Origin: Bombus terrestris
Lineage: Eukaryota; Arthropoda; Insecta; Hymenoptera; Apidae
DNA length: 64,000 bases
Direction: 5' to 3'
Assembly: GCF_910591885.1 (NCBI RefSeq)
Contig: NC_063278.1
Location: 8,653,501-8,717,500 of the forward strand
In this document: in pieces, positions 1 through 14,000 of the stretch
Numbering within the stretch: the stretch's first letter is position 1
How the letters are laid out: the number at the start of each line of letters is the position of its first letter
Position numbers and translations under genes: made by a program
The notes under the pieces: model-generated
Database searches by the model: none
The model's input: the letters and a program-made list of their open reading frames with translations, nothing else
What the model was told of the DNA's origin: nothing

Positions 1-16
1 AATCTGTTCAAATTAC

Positions 17-3000
17 TTGCGTAAGTGTGCACGCCATAGGTAGTGGTAAAGCTCGAACATCGCCTACTTTCTTCCACAATGACGTGTTAGGAGGAACACC
101 AGCAATTTCCTGGTACGCATACAACTGGTAACTAACAATATCTGCATACTTGTCTGACAAATTCATATTCCAAGATAATACTATTCCTAGATAATAATAA
201 TAAATTTTTATATTCTATTAACATTTTTAATAGGTATAAATTTGCAAGTTGTAACATACCATGTGCAACTTTAGAAATTTTTAATGATGGAGCTGGTGGT
301 GAAAGTTTCCAAAGAGGATTTACAGCATAATTACGCGTATCAGGTAAGGGTGCTGGATGCTGAAACAAATACAATTATAAACATACAAGCATAAACATAA
401 GTAGACATAGATAACTGCATTATTAAAACAAAACTGTTAATTCAAAGTATACCTTATTTAACTGTACATTAGAAGTAGCTGGAGTCGTCAAAAATCGCAC
501 CGTTCCATTTGCAATAGTTGATATTCCTATAAATAACATTGTATTATATCTATATATTATTTATATTGATGATTTAAACTGAAACTACTTACCCGTTTTA
601 TACGTTAAAGTTGGAAATGAAGCTCTACACGAAGTCACGGGCCGTATCTATGATTAGAAATGTTTATTATAAAATTGTAAACTAACTACAAAGCCTTATT
701 TTTCAACTTCATTTTATTAAAAATATAGCAAAAAATATTCATTTTACCGGACTGGAATTTGGTGTTATTAATAATTGCCTTGTTGGCATCACATATGCTA
801 ATCGAGGCGCATTCATATTATTCTATAAAAAAGTATGTAAACATATAATAAAATTATATAGATAATAGAAGAAATGAATAATATATGCATATCTTACTAT
901 ACACTTACCACTAAAGCAGTAGGTGTTGGCTGACTAGCAGGTTGTACTACTCTTATACTAGGCGGTTGACTTGTTATGGCTACATTCCCAGGAATAGTCT
1001 GAATTACCCTTTGGAAGCAAGGTTGTTGTGTTTTTTGTGTTAAATTTACTTGTTGATCAGTTACTGTAGTTGTTACAACTGGTACACCAGTAGTAGCTAT
1101 AAATTACCAAAGTTCCTTAATATGTTTTTATTCATTTAATACGAAAATATATAAGAAAATTATGAAATTTAATACCTTTACTTTTCTCTTCTTCATCCGT
1201 AAGATCAATAAGATCGTTTGCACGAGATTTTGCGACGTTTGTTGTAGTGGATCCTTGACGATTTATCTGATTTGAAAATTTTCCATTTAAAATTATAGCT
1301 TGCTGTGATTGTTGTGGTTGTATCTGTTGCTACAGAAACCAATAATAATTTTTTGTCATTAGATTTGTAATAAAAATAAGAAAATTCAAATAAAGTACTT
1401 ACATTTGATATAATTTGTTGAACATTAGACTGATTTGATAATGTTAGAGGGTGCTGTGAATCTATGGGTTTAGCAACAACCAAAGCTGCAGGAGTGATAG
1501 TAGTCATAATGTTTGGAGATTGAGTATGACTTTGTGCCACCACAGAAGTTTGTCCATTTATTGGCTCAGTTTTCCTGGGTGATCTTGTTTTAATTCCTCT
1601 CCTTGGACTGGTTGCATTATTTGTTTCATTAACAGAAGTATTTGATGCATTATTACTACTTGAAACATGTAGAGACTTCATATTAGAATTCTGTTGTAAT
1701 TGCCTTAAATTTTGCATTACATGATCCTATATAAACACATATTACAATAAAATAAAATTAAAATAAAATATTATAAAATCATATATAACTTAGCAAAATG
1801 GTTCATATATACCGTTACAAAATTAACTTGTAATCCAACAGATCTATTGATCTTAATTGGTGGAGTGAATTTATCGTTACTCGCGCGCCGATCTGCCGCA
1901 TTACGGTTTAATACCATTTCAAAATCTTTAATTTGTTTAGCTAATTGTTGACATTTTGCACGCGTTACTTCTTGATTTTTTTCTGATATACGTGCTTGTT
2001 CTCTTAGTTTACCAATTTCGTCGCGCATAGTAATAGTTTCAACAATTTTTTGTATCAGAAGTTCTTCTAATTCCTTGAAGAAATTATCATCATTGAAATA
2101 TATAAAACTTTTATTATTAAAATAATTAATCTAAATTTTTATATTTTTAACATACTTCCTGTTTTAATTTTGGCAGTTTTTCATTCAAGTCTCTTTGGAA
2201 AAATTTATGAATATAGTTAAGGTTCTTGATGTTGTCAGAAGTATTTTCTTGTGTTTTTAATTCATTACATCGTTCTTCAAAATTTACTTTAATTTTCTTA
2301 ACACCACCATTCATAACATGAGTATCAGTATCAGAACAAATCCTTTTTAATGAAGGTGGCGATGAAGGACGTGCATCTTGATTCATTTTAAAATTTATAG
2401 CTACAAACTTTTCTGAATCATCACTAGATTCTACATCACTATGAAGGAATTTTGTCCTTATAATTTCTTCTGCATTTTTAGCTGTTCGTCTCTTCCGTCT
2501 TCCACTTTCCCTCTCTGCTACAAATATTGTAATAAGAACTTAGTAATTTACAGAACTAAGAAATAAAAAATACATATAACCGAATTGTTTAACTCTTTTC
2601 AATTATTAAATATATATCTTTAATTTACAAATTACAATATTTCCAAAAATATAATTTATTTTTAAATCAACGAAAGCGTGAACAAAAAAGATAATGCTTA
2701 ATAGTTTTATTATTTGTTAACTCTTCTTTAAAGATATATTAAATATTTTATACTCATAAAAGTGCAATACATATAAAAGGTGATTCAATAGGAACAAACT
2801 AAGAAAGTCAAAGAGAACATAAATACAAGAACACTGCTTCACATCTTTCCGTCTTTCATACATTATATTTAACGAATTAAAGTTATAATATCTGCCAAAC
2901 TAATAGTTTTTTGGTATAAATAGTTGGATACTTTCTTAAATAGAATGTCCAACTCCAACGATTATAAAAAATATATGGTGACAAATAAAAAAATTCAATG

Positions 3001-5591
3001 TTAGCTTAATATCTCAAAAATTATAAGCTATTAAAAAGTCAAAATGTACTCATTTTCTCAAGCTCCTGAAATATAATACATTTCACTTCAAACATTTTTC
3101 GATACAGCCAATATATAGCCAGTTATCTTAGATGTTAGTTCTTACTGACTCAAGTTGTATGTGAAAGAACATACTTTTGTAGAGGAAAAGTGATATCTTT
3201 TCATTTTTAAACTAATGTGTATCTCATTTATTCAATATACATCCTACCTTGTTTTTCTTCTGCACAATTCATTTGCTCTACTACAGCAATCTCTCTTTTT
3301 GATCGTCTTTTCCTTCTTTGAGTAGTCACAGGAACTTCAACAGTTCTTTTATCACTATCATCACTATTATTTTTTGTATTAGTAACAAAATCTAATGAAT
3401 CATTTTCTGTGATTACACTAGGTTCTAGTTCTGCACTAGGTAAACTATTTTTATCCAACATCAATTCAATGTATTCGCTTAAATTTTTTTTACTTGCAGA
3501 ATTTATTATTGAGTTTTCCTTTCCTGTAGTTTTTATATCTTTTTCAGTAACATCCTTATTTTGTTCCCAAAGATCAATTATAGGATGAGTTAATTGATTT
3601 TCAGAAGCATTGGATTTACCAGTTTCAATAGAATTTGTACTATTATCACTACTTTTTAATTGATTATCACATTTTACACTCTTAATAACTGTTTTTTCTG
3701 GCACATTACCATTTTTGTTGCTAGTTACATTATTTAATACAGTTGTTGATTTAAACTCACTGTTTTCACAATCTTTCTTTGATTTCATATCTTCAGAAGA
3801 AATTTTCTTTTTTTTATCCCTAAGAATTTCATCTGTCTTATAATTTGTTACTTTTCCATTTAGTATTATATCATTATTTACTATTTCCTTTTCTTCTAAG
3901 GAACCTAAAACAGTAGTTTTACCATTGTTTCCAGATAGTTCTATCTCTTGACTGAGTTCTGTTAATTTCTTATTTCTATTAAGATCTTGTTCTTCTAATT
4001 TATAGACTTCTTTAATTTCTGTACTTTCATTTGGGTCAGTTATTTTACTTATTTCATTTTGTTCTTCATTATTTATACTTTTATATTGTTCTTGATTACT
4101 TTTTCCTTCAGTATATTTTATAGCTTCATCTTTATCAGATTTACATTTTATATCAGTTATTTTAGTTATATTATCTTGTTCCTCATTATTTATACTTTTG
4201 TATTGTTCTTGATTACTTTTTCCTTCAGTATATTTAATAGTTTCATCTTTACCAGATTTACATTTTATATCTATATTCAATGCTTCCACTTTGAAATTGT
4301 TAGAATTACAAAAATCGCTAAAATCAATATTTGCATTATTCATATTGTTTTTACTTATTTCATCTTTTTGCTTACTATTATTATCATTATGAGAATCAGT
4401 TTCAGAATTTAGAGGATTTTCATTAGAATTGTCATTCAAAGTATGGATTGTAGTATTTTTACATTCAGGATCATTAGATACTTTTATTTTTGTATTTTTT
4501 TCCAAGTCATGTTTTAGTTCTAATGAATTATTAACAGAATCAGTGTTAACAGAATTTTCTTTTCTAATATTTTTAATAGGAGTGTTTTCAACTTTTTCAC
4601 TTAATGATTCATTTGAATGGTCATTCTTGTCGCTATTAACTAAAGATTTGCTACATAATATACTATCTCCATCTATTGTTGCATCATTATCAATTTTTAT
4701 AGTTTCAATATCATCATTAACTTCAGCTTCTAAAGATATGTTTTTATTTGATGGAGACATAGGACTTACATTAGATTCCATTGAACTATTTTGCTTGTGC
4801 ATTGTATTAGAACTAAAGCCTTTCTTTTGACATCTACCACCATAAATCGATCTATATGAATGAAATATTCCATTGCCTCTTCCTCGTTCGAAAGGACCAA
4901 ATCCATTATAAAATCTTGTATTACAGTTATATTGAAGTCTATAACGTCCTCTAGGTGTTAAATGACGAAATCTTTGATTAACCCAATGAAAAGAACGGCC
5001 ATTGGAAGTTCTAGGATACTTATATTGTGATCCATAACTTTGCCATAGATGAGGAACATTAGCTGTTCGTGGTCTTCTCATCAGCTCACTTTCACCTTTC
5101 TTAACAATTTTTTCATAATCAATTAGTATTTTTTCATCCGAATCATTATCTGAACTGTGTTCCCTCTTCTTTATATCTGCTTCTGTATTCATTATATCTT
5201 TTTCTGGGATAGAAGAAATTGCCATATCTTCAGTTCTTGTAGATGTCATTTCTATAATTTAAATAAAACAGTCATTTAAATTTTTCAGATCATAATATTA
5301 CAATTAGTGTAATGTATAATGATTACCAATTTCATTAGTTTTTGATGTGTTTTCTTGATTATCTAAAACAGGTGTTAAAATATCTTCTGTCTCAATTTCA
5401 TCATCAGAGAGTCTTAAACGCATACTATCATCTGAAAGAGCATCTTCTTCATCACCATCATCACCTGTACTATATAACAACTCCTCTTCTTTTTCTTTTG
5501 ATAGTTCATCAATATTATGTGTGTTAATACAAGACAAAGAATGTATAGAGTCAGGAGTATGTAATATATCACTTCTTAAAGCTTCCATCAT
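17..5591 (-). CDS. wde: Windei / ATF7IP (MCAF1) homologue, 3' end outside window
   Basis: Nuclear cofactor of the H3K9 methyltransferase SETDB1/Eggless. Twelve visible coding exons, read leftwards: 5591-5327, 5251-3248, 2517-2156, 2073-1813, 1726-1403, 1329-1176, 1096-909, 822-748, 647-593, 526-453, 359-260, 186-17; phases agree at every junction (1344 codons). Seen: acidic N-terminus; an Arg/Tyr/Gly-rich stretch at about residues 146-234; a long Ser/Asn/Lys/Glu-rich, probably disordered exon 2 holding two 39-residue tandem repeats (416-494); a basic segment; a coiled coil at about 865-945 matching the SETDB1-binding region; a SUMO-interaction-like motif LIDLTDEEE near 1111; a Gln/Thr-rich linker; and a fibronectin-III start from about 1254 with GIVLSWN, YQLYAYQE and ALPLPMACTLTQ, which closely match ATF7IP. 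The rest of the FN3 domain lies left of base 17 after a GT donor. The start is the first of two adjacent Met codons; a 5' non-coding exon is possible. Confidence 0.93.
4037..4270 (-). repeat. 117-bp in-frame tandem duplication inside windei exon 2
   Basis: Two adjacent copies, 4037-4153 and 4154-4270, each 117 bp (39 codons), differ at only a small number of positions. Each encodes a unit containing IKCKS, IKYTEGKSNQEQ and KSINNEEQ. The unit length is a multiple of three, so the frame is kept. Confidence 0.9.
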
Positions 5592-8500
5592 AGAAAATAT
5601 ATAATATGTAAGACAATGTCACAAGCTACTCATGTAATAATTTTTAACCTGTAATTAATAATTTTTAACTTGTGATTTCTTTTCTTCGAATAACTTTATT
5701 TTAAAATATCATATATTAACTTTATATACTTATATACACCAGTATACTTGGTTATATACACATACAACATATCTCATAAATATTTTTGTACTCCTAACTT
5801 GACTTGACTTTTTTAATCAATTTGAAGTGATAATCAATTTTATTGCGAATGCATAATAAAACAATATATAATAGTTCTTATCATTTAATATGTATTGTTA
5901 ATAATTTTAATTTTTATCAACTTCTTACTATTTTAATTTTACAATCGATAAATATGATAAAAGATTAATAATAGAACCTTTATTATTATAAACTATAATT
6001 TTTTGAAATTGAAATAAAGTTCAATCAAAACCAAAAATAAAGTTTATTTTATATTTCATAATTAAATAACAGAACATTACAGTTTGGATGATATATATCT
6101 TAAACAAATTTAATTTTTAATTTAACATTTCCGCGATAATAACTAATTACAAATATATTAAACCTATATGAACTATAAGTCCTTATTTTCTGTGAATCAA
6201 TGTTTTCCGTCTGATACTACAATATCATTAAGCATGCAATGCGTACAAGAAATTGATGACTAATATTAGTAGTAAAGATATCATGTAAAAGTACATAAAG
6301 AATTTAGACTTTCATACAAGCATTACAGATAATAAAATGTGGGCCCTTTGATGAGCGCCAACATATACCATCCCTGGCCCATGAGTACTCAATTAACAAA
6401 AATGGCGGATTGGAAATACATACTACATTACTAATACTCGTCATTGTGTTTCAAATAACAAATATACCTTATTGTCGCAAAAATAGAATTGTTATTTTAA
6501 AGTAATTGAATGTAATTTTTTACTTTATATCAATAATATACTAAAAAAATGGTTTAACATAATAGACTAAATCAGTTTGTATTTGTTTCACTAACGTTTT
6601 AAAACTTTAGGAGATTCAAGTCAATAATACTGTTTGTTTATAAAATCAAATACAAATACACAACACAAATAGTTACAGTTAATATAAAATGATAATATAT
6701 TAAAATAATTATGATTTAATCTACGAAAAATGTATATTCAGAAAGGCGGGCTTCTCGACAAGCTTCTCTATTGAACGAAACTGCTGAACATAGGTCCCGA
6801 CATGTGTCCAAACGAAATTCAACGATTGCACACGAAGTTTAGCAATATGGCGTCGCATTTCACTACCGATAAATTAATTCTTGATAAATGATGGAAATAC
6901 AAATTTTATAATAAAAATATATATTTACATAACATGTAAAATTATACCGATTATCTTATTCTTGAATTGATACTGAACAATTTGAAATATTTAAGAAGTT
7001 CGTACTCATGATACCCCCACTCCCTTCTTACTTATGCGGCACTTAACAATACTTAATGTTTCACGATAGTAGCAATATTTGTGCAAATTTTATCAAAATT
7101 TCATCAAATTTAATACATTAATGTAAGTGTACAAATGTACATGTTTGAGTACTTTTATATAAACATATTTTTCAATACAATGTATACTAAAAAAAATATT
7201 ACTATTAAAATGTTTGTACACTAAAATACTACCTGTGAGCATTGTTTCACAATTTGCAAACATTTTTAGTTTAGATATATAGTTTAGTATAAATAATCCC
7301 ACCGTTTTCTCTTTCAACTCGCTGATGAGATCAACATTCGTCATACTGGTAATATAATATTGAATTTATTAAGTGGGAGAAGTATTGTACTTTCACAACT
7401 CATTATAAAGATTGGGCCTACATAGATCCAGAATTTTTATACTCATAATCTGAACTTTCAATAGATCATTATTAAAAGCAATGAAGTTTTTATTAAAGAT
7501 TTATTAGATATTTTTAAAAACAAAAATTCCATTACTCATCCTGTTTCAAATTTATACTATCTCATAAAATATGCAGTAGTAATACGATACAACGTATTGT
7601 ACAAATTTATAGGATAATAGTTATTATACTAATATCATGGAATATACAATTTTATAATAAAAAATATTTTATAACATTGCATCGATAAAGTCATTTTATT
7701 TTATCTTCGTACTAAAAATAATTATTCCATTTTATAATTTGAACGTGTTATAATCCAATATAAAAATAGGCTTTATTGTAGTATCCAAACTGCAATATAT
7801 TCGGCTAGAATGACATTTGTAAGTTTTTAAAGTCGTTGAAGTCGAAAATGTGGGTTGTTTTTGACGGAAATAAGATATAACTTTTGGTCAATCTGTTGAT
7901 ATATAATGTCCTCGTGGATTTTAACGAAACCTTTTTAAAATTTGCTACTCTTAACCTACTATATGGCTTACTCTGTATGTATCTGAATCGTAAGTATTGG
8001 ATTAAGTTTGGATTACTTTTTATTTTCCGGCCTCACGGTCGTTTACGCGGATTCTTAAAGATAAGATCTTTATTGTTTAAATGTTTGTTTAAAACTGTTT
8101 ATTTCCGTGAGAAATGACCTTCATAATTGGCCTTAGCGATCCAAAATATCTCCGGAAAAACATATCCAGAGCGAAAATTTTGCAATTTGGATACTAAAAA
8201 TATCAATTTATCAACTTTCATTTTGTATGACGAAACCACAAAATGGCGTATCTATGCTTTATAAAATGGCAGCTATTTATATGTATATAGTTTGATGTCT
8301 ACAATAGATTCGATCTTTACATTTGGGACTTGAGGCCCACATTCTTAAGTGTGTTATAAACAGTTCAAAATAAGGTTTTATTATCTCAAATGCGCGTTAT
8401 TGTACAAACGAAATACATACATATATAACAAATTAATTAAAAAATCCTTTTAATTTTTAAAATTTAACTAAATATCAAATAATTTATTTCCCTTTCAAAG

Positions 8501-9068
8501 CGTTTACTATAAAATTTAAAAAACTTTAATTTTTTTAGAATTTTATATAAATATATATTATTATTCGGATCGTGTAATAATTTAGATCAAAAAATCTGAA
8601 GTGACCCACTCCTGAATGGTGACATGAATTGTGTATGTAAGTGAACTTACGTTATGTTATAATGCAGCCAGTCTTCAACCAATGTTGAACATGCTCTTTG
8701 TCTTATAAAAATACGTTATATTTACGATAAATGTCAGAAACGAAGATACACACTGTGATACTCGTTCATGAAGTATCTGCAACACCGCAACCTAAACAAG
8801 CGACAGGCAATGTTGCCACTTTTATTCGTAACCGCTAACATACTCAATGTTTTTGGATACGACTAAAGATGAAGTTGAACCCAGTAGGTTTTCGAATTTA
8901 TTACATTTAGAAAAGACATAAAATTAAAAGGTCACAGGCTACCAATTTCGTGAAAAAAAATATACAAAACTATCGACGTAAGTACACAAAGAGATACGAT
9001 AGTTTGCATCTCAGACTTTAGTAACGCATGCGCTATAGTATAAAATACTTTCAGAACTTATGATATTT

Positions 9069-9096
9069 GTTGAAGTACACTTTTGTGTACTTCAAC
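9069..9096. repeat. Perfect 12-bp inverted repeat with 4-nt loop
   Basis: GTTGAAGTACAC at 9069-9080 is followed by TTTT and its exact reverse complement at 9085-9096. The stem does not extend further. No gene overlaps it. Confidence 0.85.
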
Positions 9097-11062
9097 TTCT
9101 GCTTAGATACCAAAATACTTCTTATTCATAAAAATGTATACAAATATGTGAGATCAATAATAATCATGTAGTCGTGGAACATTTCTTCTCAACATTTGAA
9201 GATTTTCTTTTCAAAAATTATTTGAATGTTATTTCAAAGTGTACATAATAATTATACTATATATGCCTCGTTTCGTTGACCCATTTTGTAAGATATGTTA
9301 TTAACAGTATAAGAAACATCGCGTATTATTAAACATGGGTTAAGGTCAAATATCTTTTTTATGATATTTTCTAAATAATTATTAATAAAACATGTGTTAT
9401 ACTGACTATAATTTATATCAAGATTAATAAATGTCATATTAATGTAATAGCTACAAAATATTGTTAAACTAGTGTATAATACTAAAAATTACTTTTCTTT
9501 ATTAAAAAGGAGAAAAGAAAAAAAGATGAATGTATAAGTGATGAGAAAATTCTATGTATGTACATGATAATATAATAAAAATGAAAGTAAAATGAAATAT
9601 ATCATTTTATATTCATAATATGTGCTTTAAAAATATATTATTGCTAGTTACATAAATTATCTTTCTATTGCATTATATATTATGTACATACATAAGAGGA
9701 AGAAACAAAACATACTGAAAAACATATATTGTATATATACATATATATACATTTCTGAAGACACAATCTTTTTCAAGAAGGACTAAAACGATATAGTTAT
9801 ATCATATATTGAAACTAGATAAACTATGTAAAGTAATATAAAGTATTGTAACTAAAACATAAGATATGAATGCAATTAAATTTAACGAATAGCTAATAAT
9901 GTTTATCTAATCATATCATGTTAATGTTTATCATATCATATAATGTTTATCTAATCATTTAGTGTTATTATAGATGTTATTTGCTTAGTCTATTAAAAAT
10001 TGGATTAATATCAGTGTATTTGTAGTATTCATATTTATATAGATATTCTTAAATAAATGACATTTTCATAAGAATATTTGTTATGTTAATAAACTTTCCT
10101 TAAAGAATTTTATTGAAAAAATACAATTTTATTTAAATTTACATAATTTATTTTATTCTAAATTGTTATAATATTTATAATTTGATGGCATAATAACCTT
10201 TAGCTTATTTCCTAAGATATAATTTCTAATAAAATAATTTATGTAATTAATACTCTTTCAAATCACATTATACAAAAAAACATAAATTTTTACACTGCAA
10301 CATAAAATCTTATATTAGTCATAAAATAATATTGTATTAACAGCTGATTTTCATTGTCGATCTTATCATTTAGCATATAATGAAATATACTGCAGTGTTT
10401 GTATAGTCTTTTAATCTTGAGAATCAGCCTTACAAGAAAAATTAGAAATGTATTATATTTGTCATTTGTATATATCATACATATTATACTAAATAAAAAT
10501 TTCTATTATATTTTAACTAAGAATAAGTAATCATTTATGTAAAATTTAGATCTTCATGTTTTTATATCAACTGAGGTCTTAATACTATTATTTAGTATAA
10601 AGTAGTAAAATTGATGTCATAGTATGCAGGGAAAAAAATGAAATTTTATATTTTTCTTGTTTATTTAATTATACTATGACATAAGTTAGTAGCAGATACT
10701 TATTTTTAACTTATTTATTCTTTACCAATTTATATTGTAATTGGTGTAATATTCTCTCATAGAAAGTCAGTATAAGGTTGTAATATACCTGAATATACTG
10801 TATGAGGATGGTGAAGAAAAGTACGATTCCGAAGATGTGCGAAGAAGAGAATATTTGTTTGCTATTTCGGAGGAGTTGAACAATTAAATAAATTTTGATA
10901 GATAAGCAACGAACCATAATATTTTCTACACAGTATATTAGTTACATTGAAATCAAATACGTCCGCATGCGTATTAATTACTTCTTTTCGCATACTCGAT
11001 CGAAATACATTATCCGACAGGAGAGCACTCTTTAGGCTCCAGAGGAAAGAAAAGTTGTTGTA

Positions 11063-11080
11063 ATGGCTGCCGTGTCATGA
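11063..11080 (+). promoter_or_regulatory. Five-codon upstream ORF just before the Cka start
   Basis: An ATG at 11063 encodes MAAVS and terminates at 11078-11080, one base before the first in-frame Cka ATG at 11082. If present in the mRNA 5' leader it could modulate translation or favour the second Cka ATG at 11115. Transcription start is not known. Confidence 0.4.
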
Positions 11081-11081
11081 A

Positions 11082-14000
11082 ATGAAGGTACCGAGCCAGT
11101 TTTGTGGTTCCACGATGGAGGAGAACTCCAGTTCTGCATCTCAAAATCATAATGGACAATTATCTAGTGGAGCGAATGTTCCACTGACAAATAATAAACA
11201 TCAAGGGAATGACAATGGTACTAATGGCGATGCTAAGAACGAAAGACCACAATACTCTATGCCTGGTATTCTACATTTTATTCAGCATGAATGGACTCGC
11301 TTTGAACTTGAAAGATCGCAATGGGAGCTTGATAAAGCAGAATTTCAGGTATAATCCTAATTTCTTTGGAAAATTTTCAAAATTTCTCTGTATACTTTTC
11401 TTTAAAACACTCTTTTCTTATTGTCACTTCATCTGTCATGTGACAGAGCGTTGTAAAAACAAGATTAACTTAAATATGTATAACATTAACACAATACAAT
11501 TTGTGTATGTATTTAATTTTAAAGTTATTTTAATTTAAACTAAGACATATTTTATAAAAATATCCTTTTTATTTATTGTAACATTATGCTTTAAATTTTA
11601 ATGTAACAAACAAACACATGCCACTGAAGTACGAAATTGTTGTATTTAAACAGTTATATCTCTTATATTGGAGTGATTGCAATATTTACATTATTTTTAG
11701 TTGCATGTATATTATATTTTACTACATTGTAATATTCATAATATGTATAAAATATAAAATAATTACATTAGAGGCGCAATTCATTCTTTAAGAATGATTT
11801 AAAGAAATATAATATGTTTATTATTATTTTTCTGCAGGCTAGGATAGCTTTTTTACAAGGTGAGAGAAAAGGCCAAGAAAGGTTAAAGAATGACTTAGTA
11901 AGAAGAATAAAAATGTTAGAATATGCACTTAAACAAGAACGGTGAGATATTTTTTTTTAATTTCAACGTTAGGAATATATTTGCAATACTTTCATAATTT
12001 TTACAGAGCAAGGTATCACAAACTAAAATATGGCACTGACTTGGTAATACAAGGAGATACAAAACCTCCTATTTATGAAGAAGGTATTTGTAATTGTCCT
12101 AATTCTGATGTTGGAGGTGGTGGTGATGGGGAAGCTCCATTTACATCCGTCAGTAACATCAGTTGGAGACAAGGGCGCCAAATTTTAAGACAGTAAATAA
12201 AATATAACTTTTATAATTTTTATAATTATTATTTGCATATAACAATAGATATTAAGTACAGTATCATTAATAGTGTATATATAACTGTAACTTTAGATAC
12301 TTACAAGAGATTGGTTACACTGATACTATAATAGATGTACGATCTAGCAGAGTGAGATCTCTACTTGGTTTAAGTAATAATACAGACTCAGAAGATATGA
12401 ATACTCCTGCATTAAATGGCAATGAACCATCGAACAAACAAGCATCAGAAAACAGTGTTCGTAGAGTCCCAGGAAAAAAGGTAGAGGTAAGTAACTTTGT
12501 TGGAATTTAATCACTTTGTTTTTTATTCAACTGTTATATGTTTATGATATCTATCAAATTTCTACAGTAACATATTAATACTTTTATATTTTTATATTAC
12601 TAGCAACCATCTTCTGTAATAGAAGCAATGATATTTGATACAGAAGCAGCTGTGATGGCAAACTTTGAGTTTTTGGCACAAACAGGTATGGATATGGAAG
12701 AAGATGAAGGGGATGTAGAAGATGATACTTATGATACTAATATGGATCCTAAACCAAATAAAGTAATAATATATATGGTCCTATTATATATATTGTTATA
12801 GAATTCTATTGAAGTAATATAATTAATACATTATTTCTATTTTAACTTTTAGCCATCTATGCTTTTAACAGAAGACGTTGATGCAGAAGCTGAAGAAGTA
12901 TTAAATGAATTGAATCTTCTCACAGAAATTGAAGAATCACCACAACGTTCTATTCGCTATTCATCTGAATGGGGTTAGTATTCATTTTACTTATAATTTT
13001 ATCTACAAATTCCTATTTTATTGATATTTTAGTAATATTAAAATAAAATTTATAGATGCAATACGTAGGGGTGGACATCCAGATCAAAAACGTCTAAATG
13101 AGGAAGGTGATTCGACATTAGAATTGGGTGAATTAGAGCAATTATGTGTAAACAATGAAGCAGAAACTTCATATGATGTGAGTTATGTTATCGTTATTAA
13201 TGCCCATAGATGTATGTAATATATGTATATTTATGTTATGTTAATATATGTATAATTCTTATATGTTTATAAAATTTATATAAAAGCTTAATTTCATTTT
13301 TAGTATAGAATATATTTAAATTAAACATATTTTATATATAGATGGTAGCCACTACAAAGGAAAGTTTAAGAAAAACATGGAATGCAAAATATACATTGCG
13401 ATCCCACTTTGATGCTGTTCGAGCTCTTGTCTTCCATCCCATTGATCCCGTTCTTATAACTGCAAGTGATGATCATACACTTAAATTATGGAACCTTCAC
13501 AAAACCTTACCAGCTAAAAAGTAGGTTACCTGTATTCTGAAATTACGAACTATTATAAGGACTATTGAAAAATGTTCATTCTCCCATTTCAGGTCAGCTT
13601 CATTAGATGTAGAACCATTATATACATTCAGATCACATACAGGTCCTGTATTATGTTTAGCTATGTGTAGCACAGGCAATCAATGCTACAGCGGTGGTTT
13701 AGATGGTATGATTCACTGTTGGACACTTCCATCAGCCAATATAGATCCATATGACTCTTACGAACCAAGTGTCCTTAGTCAAACATTAAAAGGACATACA
13801 AATGCAGTTTGGGGTTTAAGCATGTATCAACTGCGATCACAATTGTTGTCAATCAGTGCTGATGGAACTGTAAAACTATGGAGCCCGCAAAGCAAATCAC
13901 CATTACTTCATACATATGTTTCTGAACAAGGTATATTTTTTAGACATAGATTATTAAAAATATGTTTTATATAGTCACGTCTAGAATTATCCTTTTCTTC

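Larger units (their letters stand above)
5592..11081. other. Gene-poor divergent intergenic region between windei and Cka
   Basis: About 5.5 kb with no convincing protein-coding gene. It is very AT-rich, with short less AT-rich patches at about 6340-6420, 6740-6870 and 8590-8850 that could be promoter or 5' untranslated exon sequence of windei. A perfect 12-bp hairpin lies at 9069-9096, and CGCATGCG motifs occur at 9025 and 10964. Small ORFs here (7093-7344 minus, 7884-8117 plus) have no recognisable domain. Confidence 0.6.

Noticed and set aside
4059..4830. Plus-strand ORFs of 117 and 133 codons opposite windei exon 2
   Set aside because: They are antisense to a confirmed coding exon, are rich in Phe/Ile/Leu from reversed Lys/Asn/Glu codons, and have no domain.
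7093..7344. Minus-strand ORF starting MTNVDLISELKEK
   Set aside because: The first 38 codons look plausible and end near a possible donor, but no partner exon or known family could be found.
7884..8117. Plus-strand 77-codon ORF
   Set aside because: Hydrophobic AT-driven sequence without motif, neighbours or splice sites that support it.
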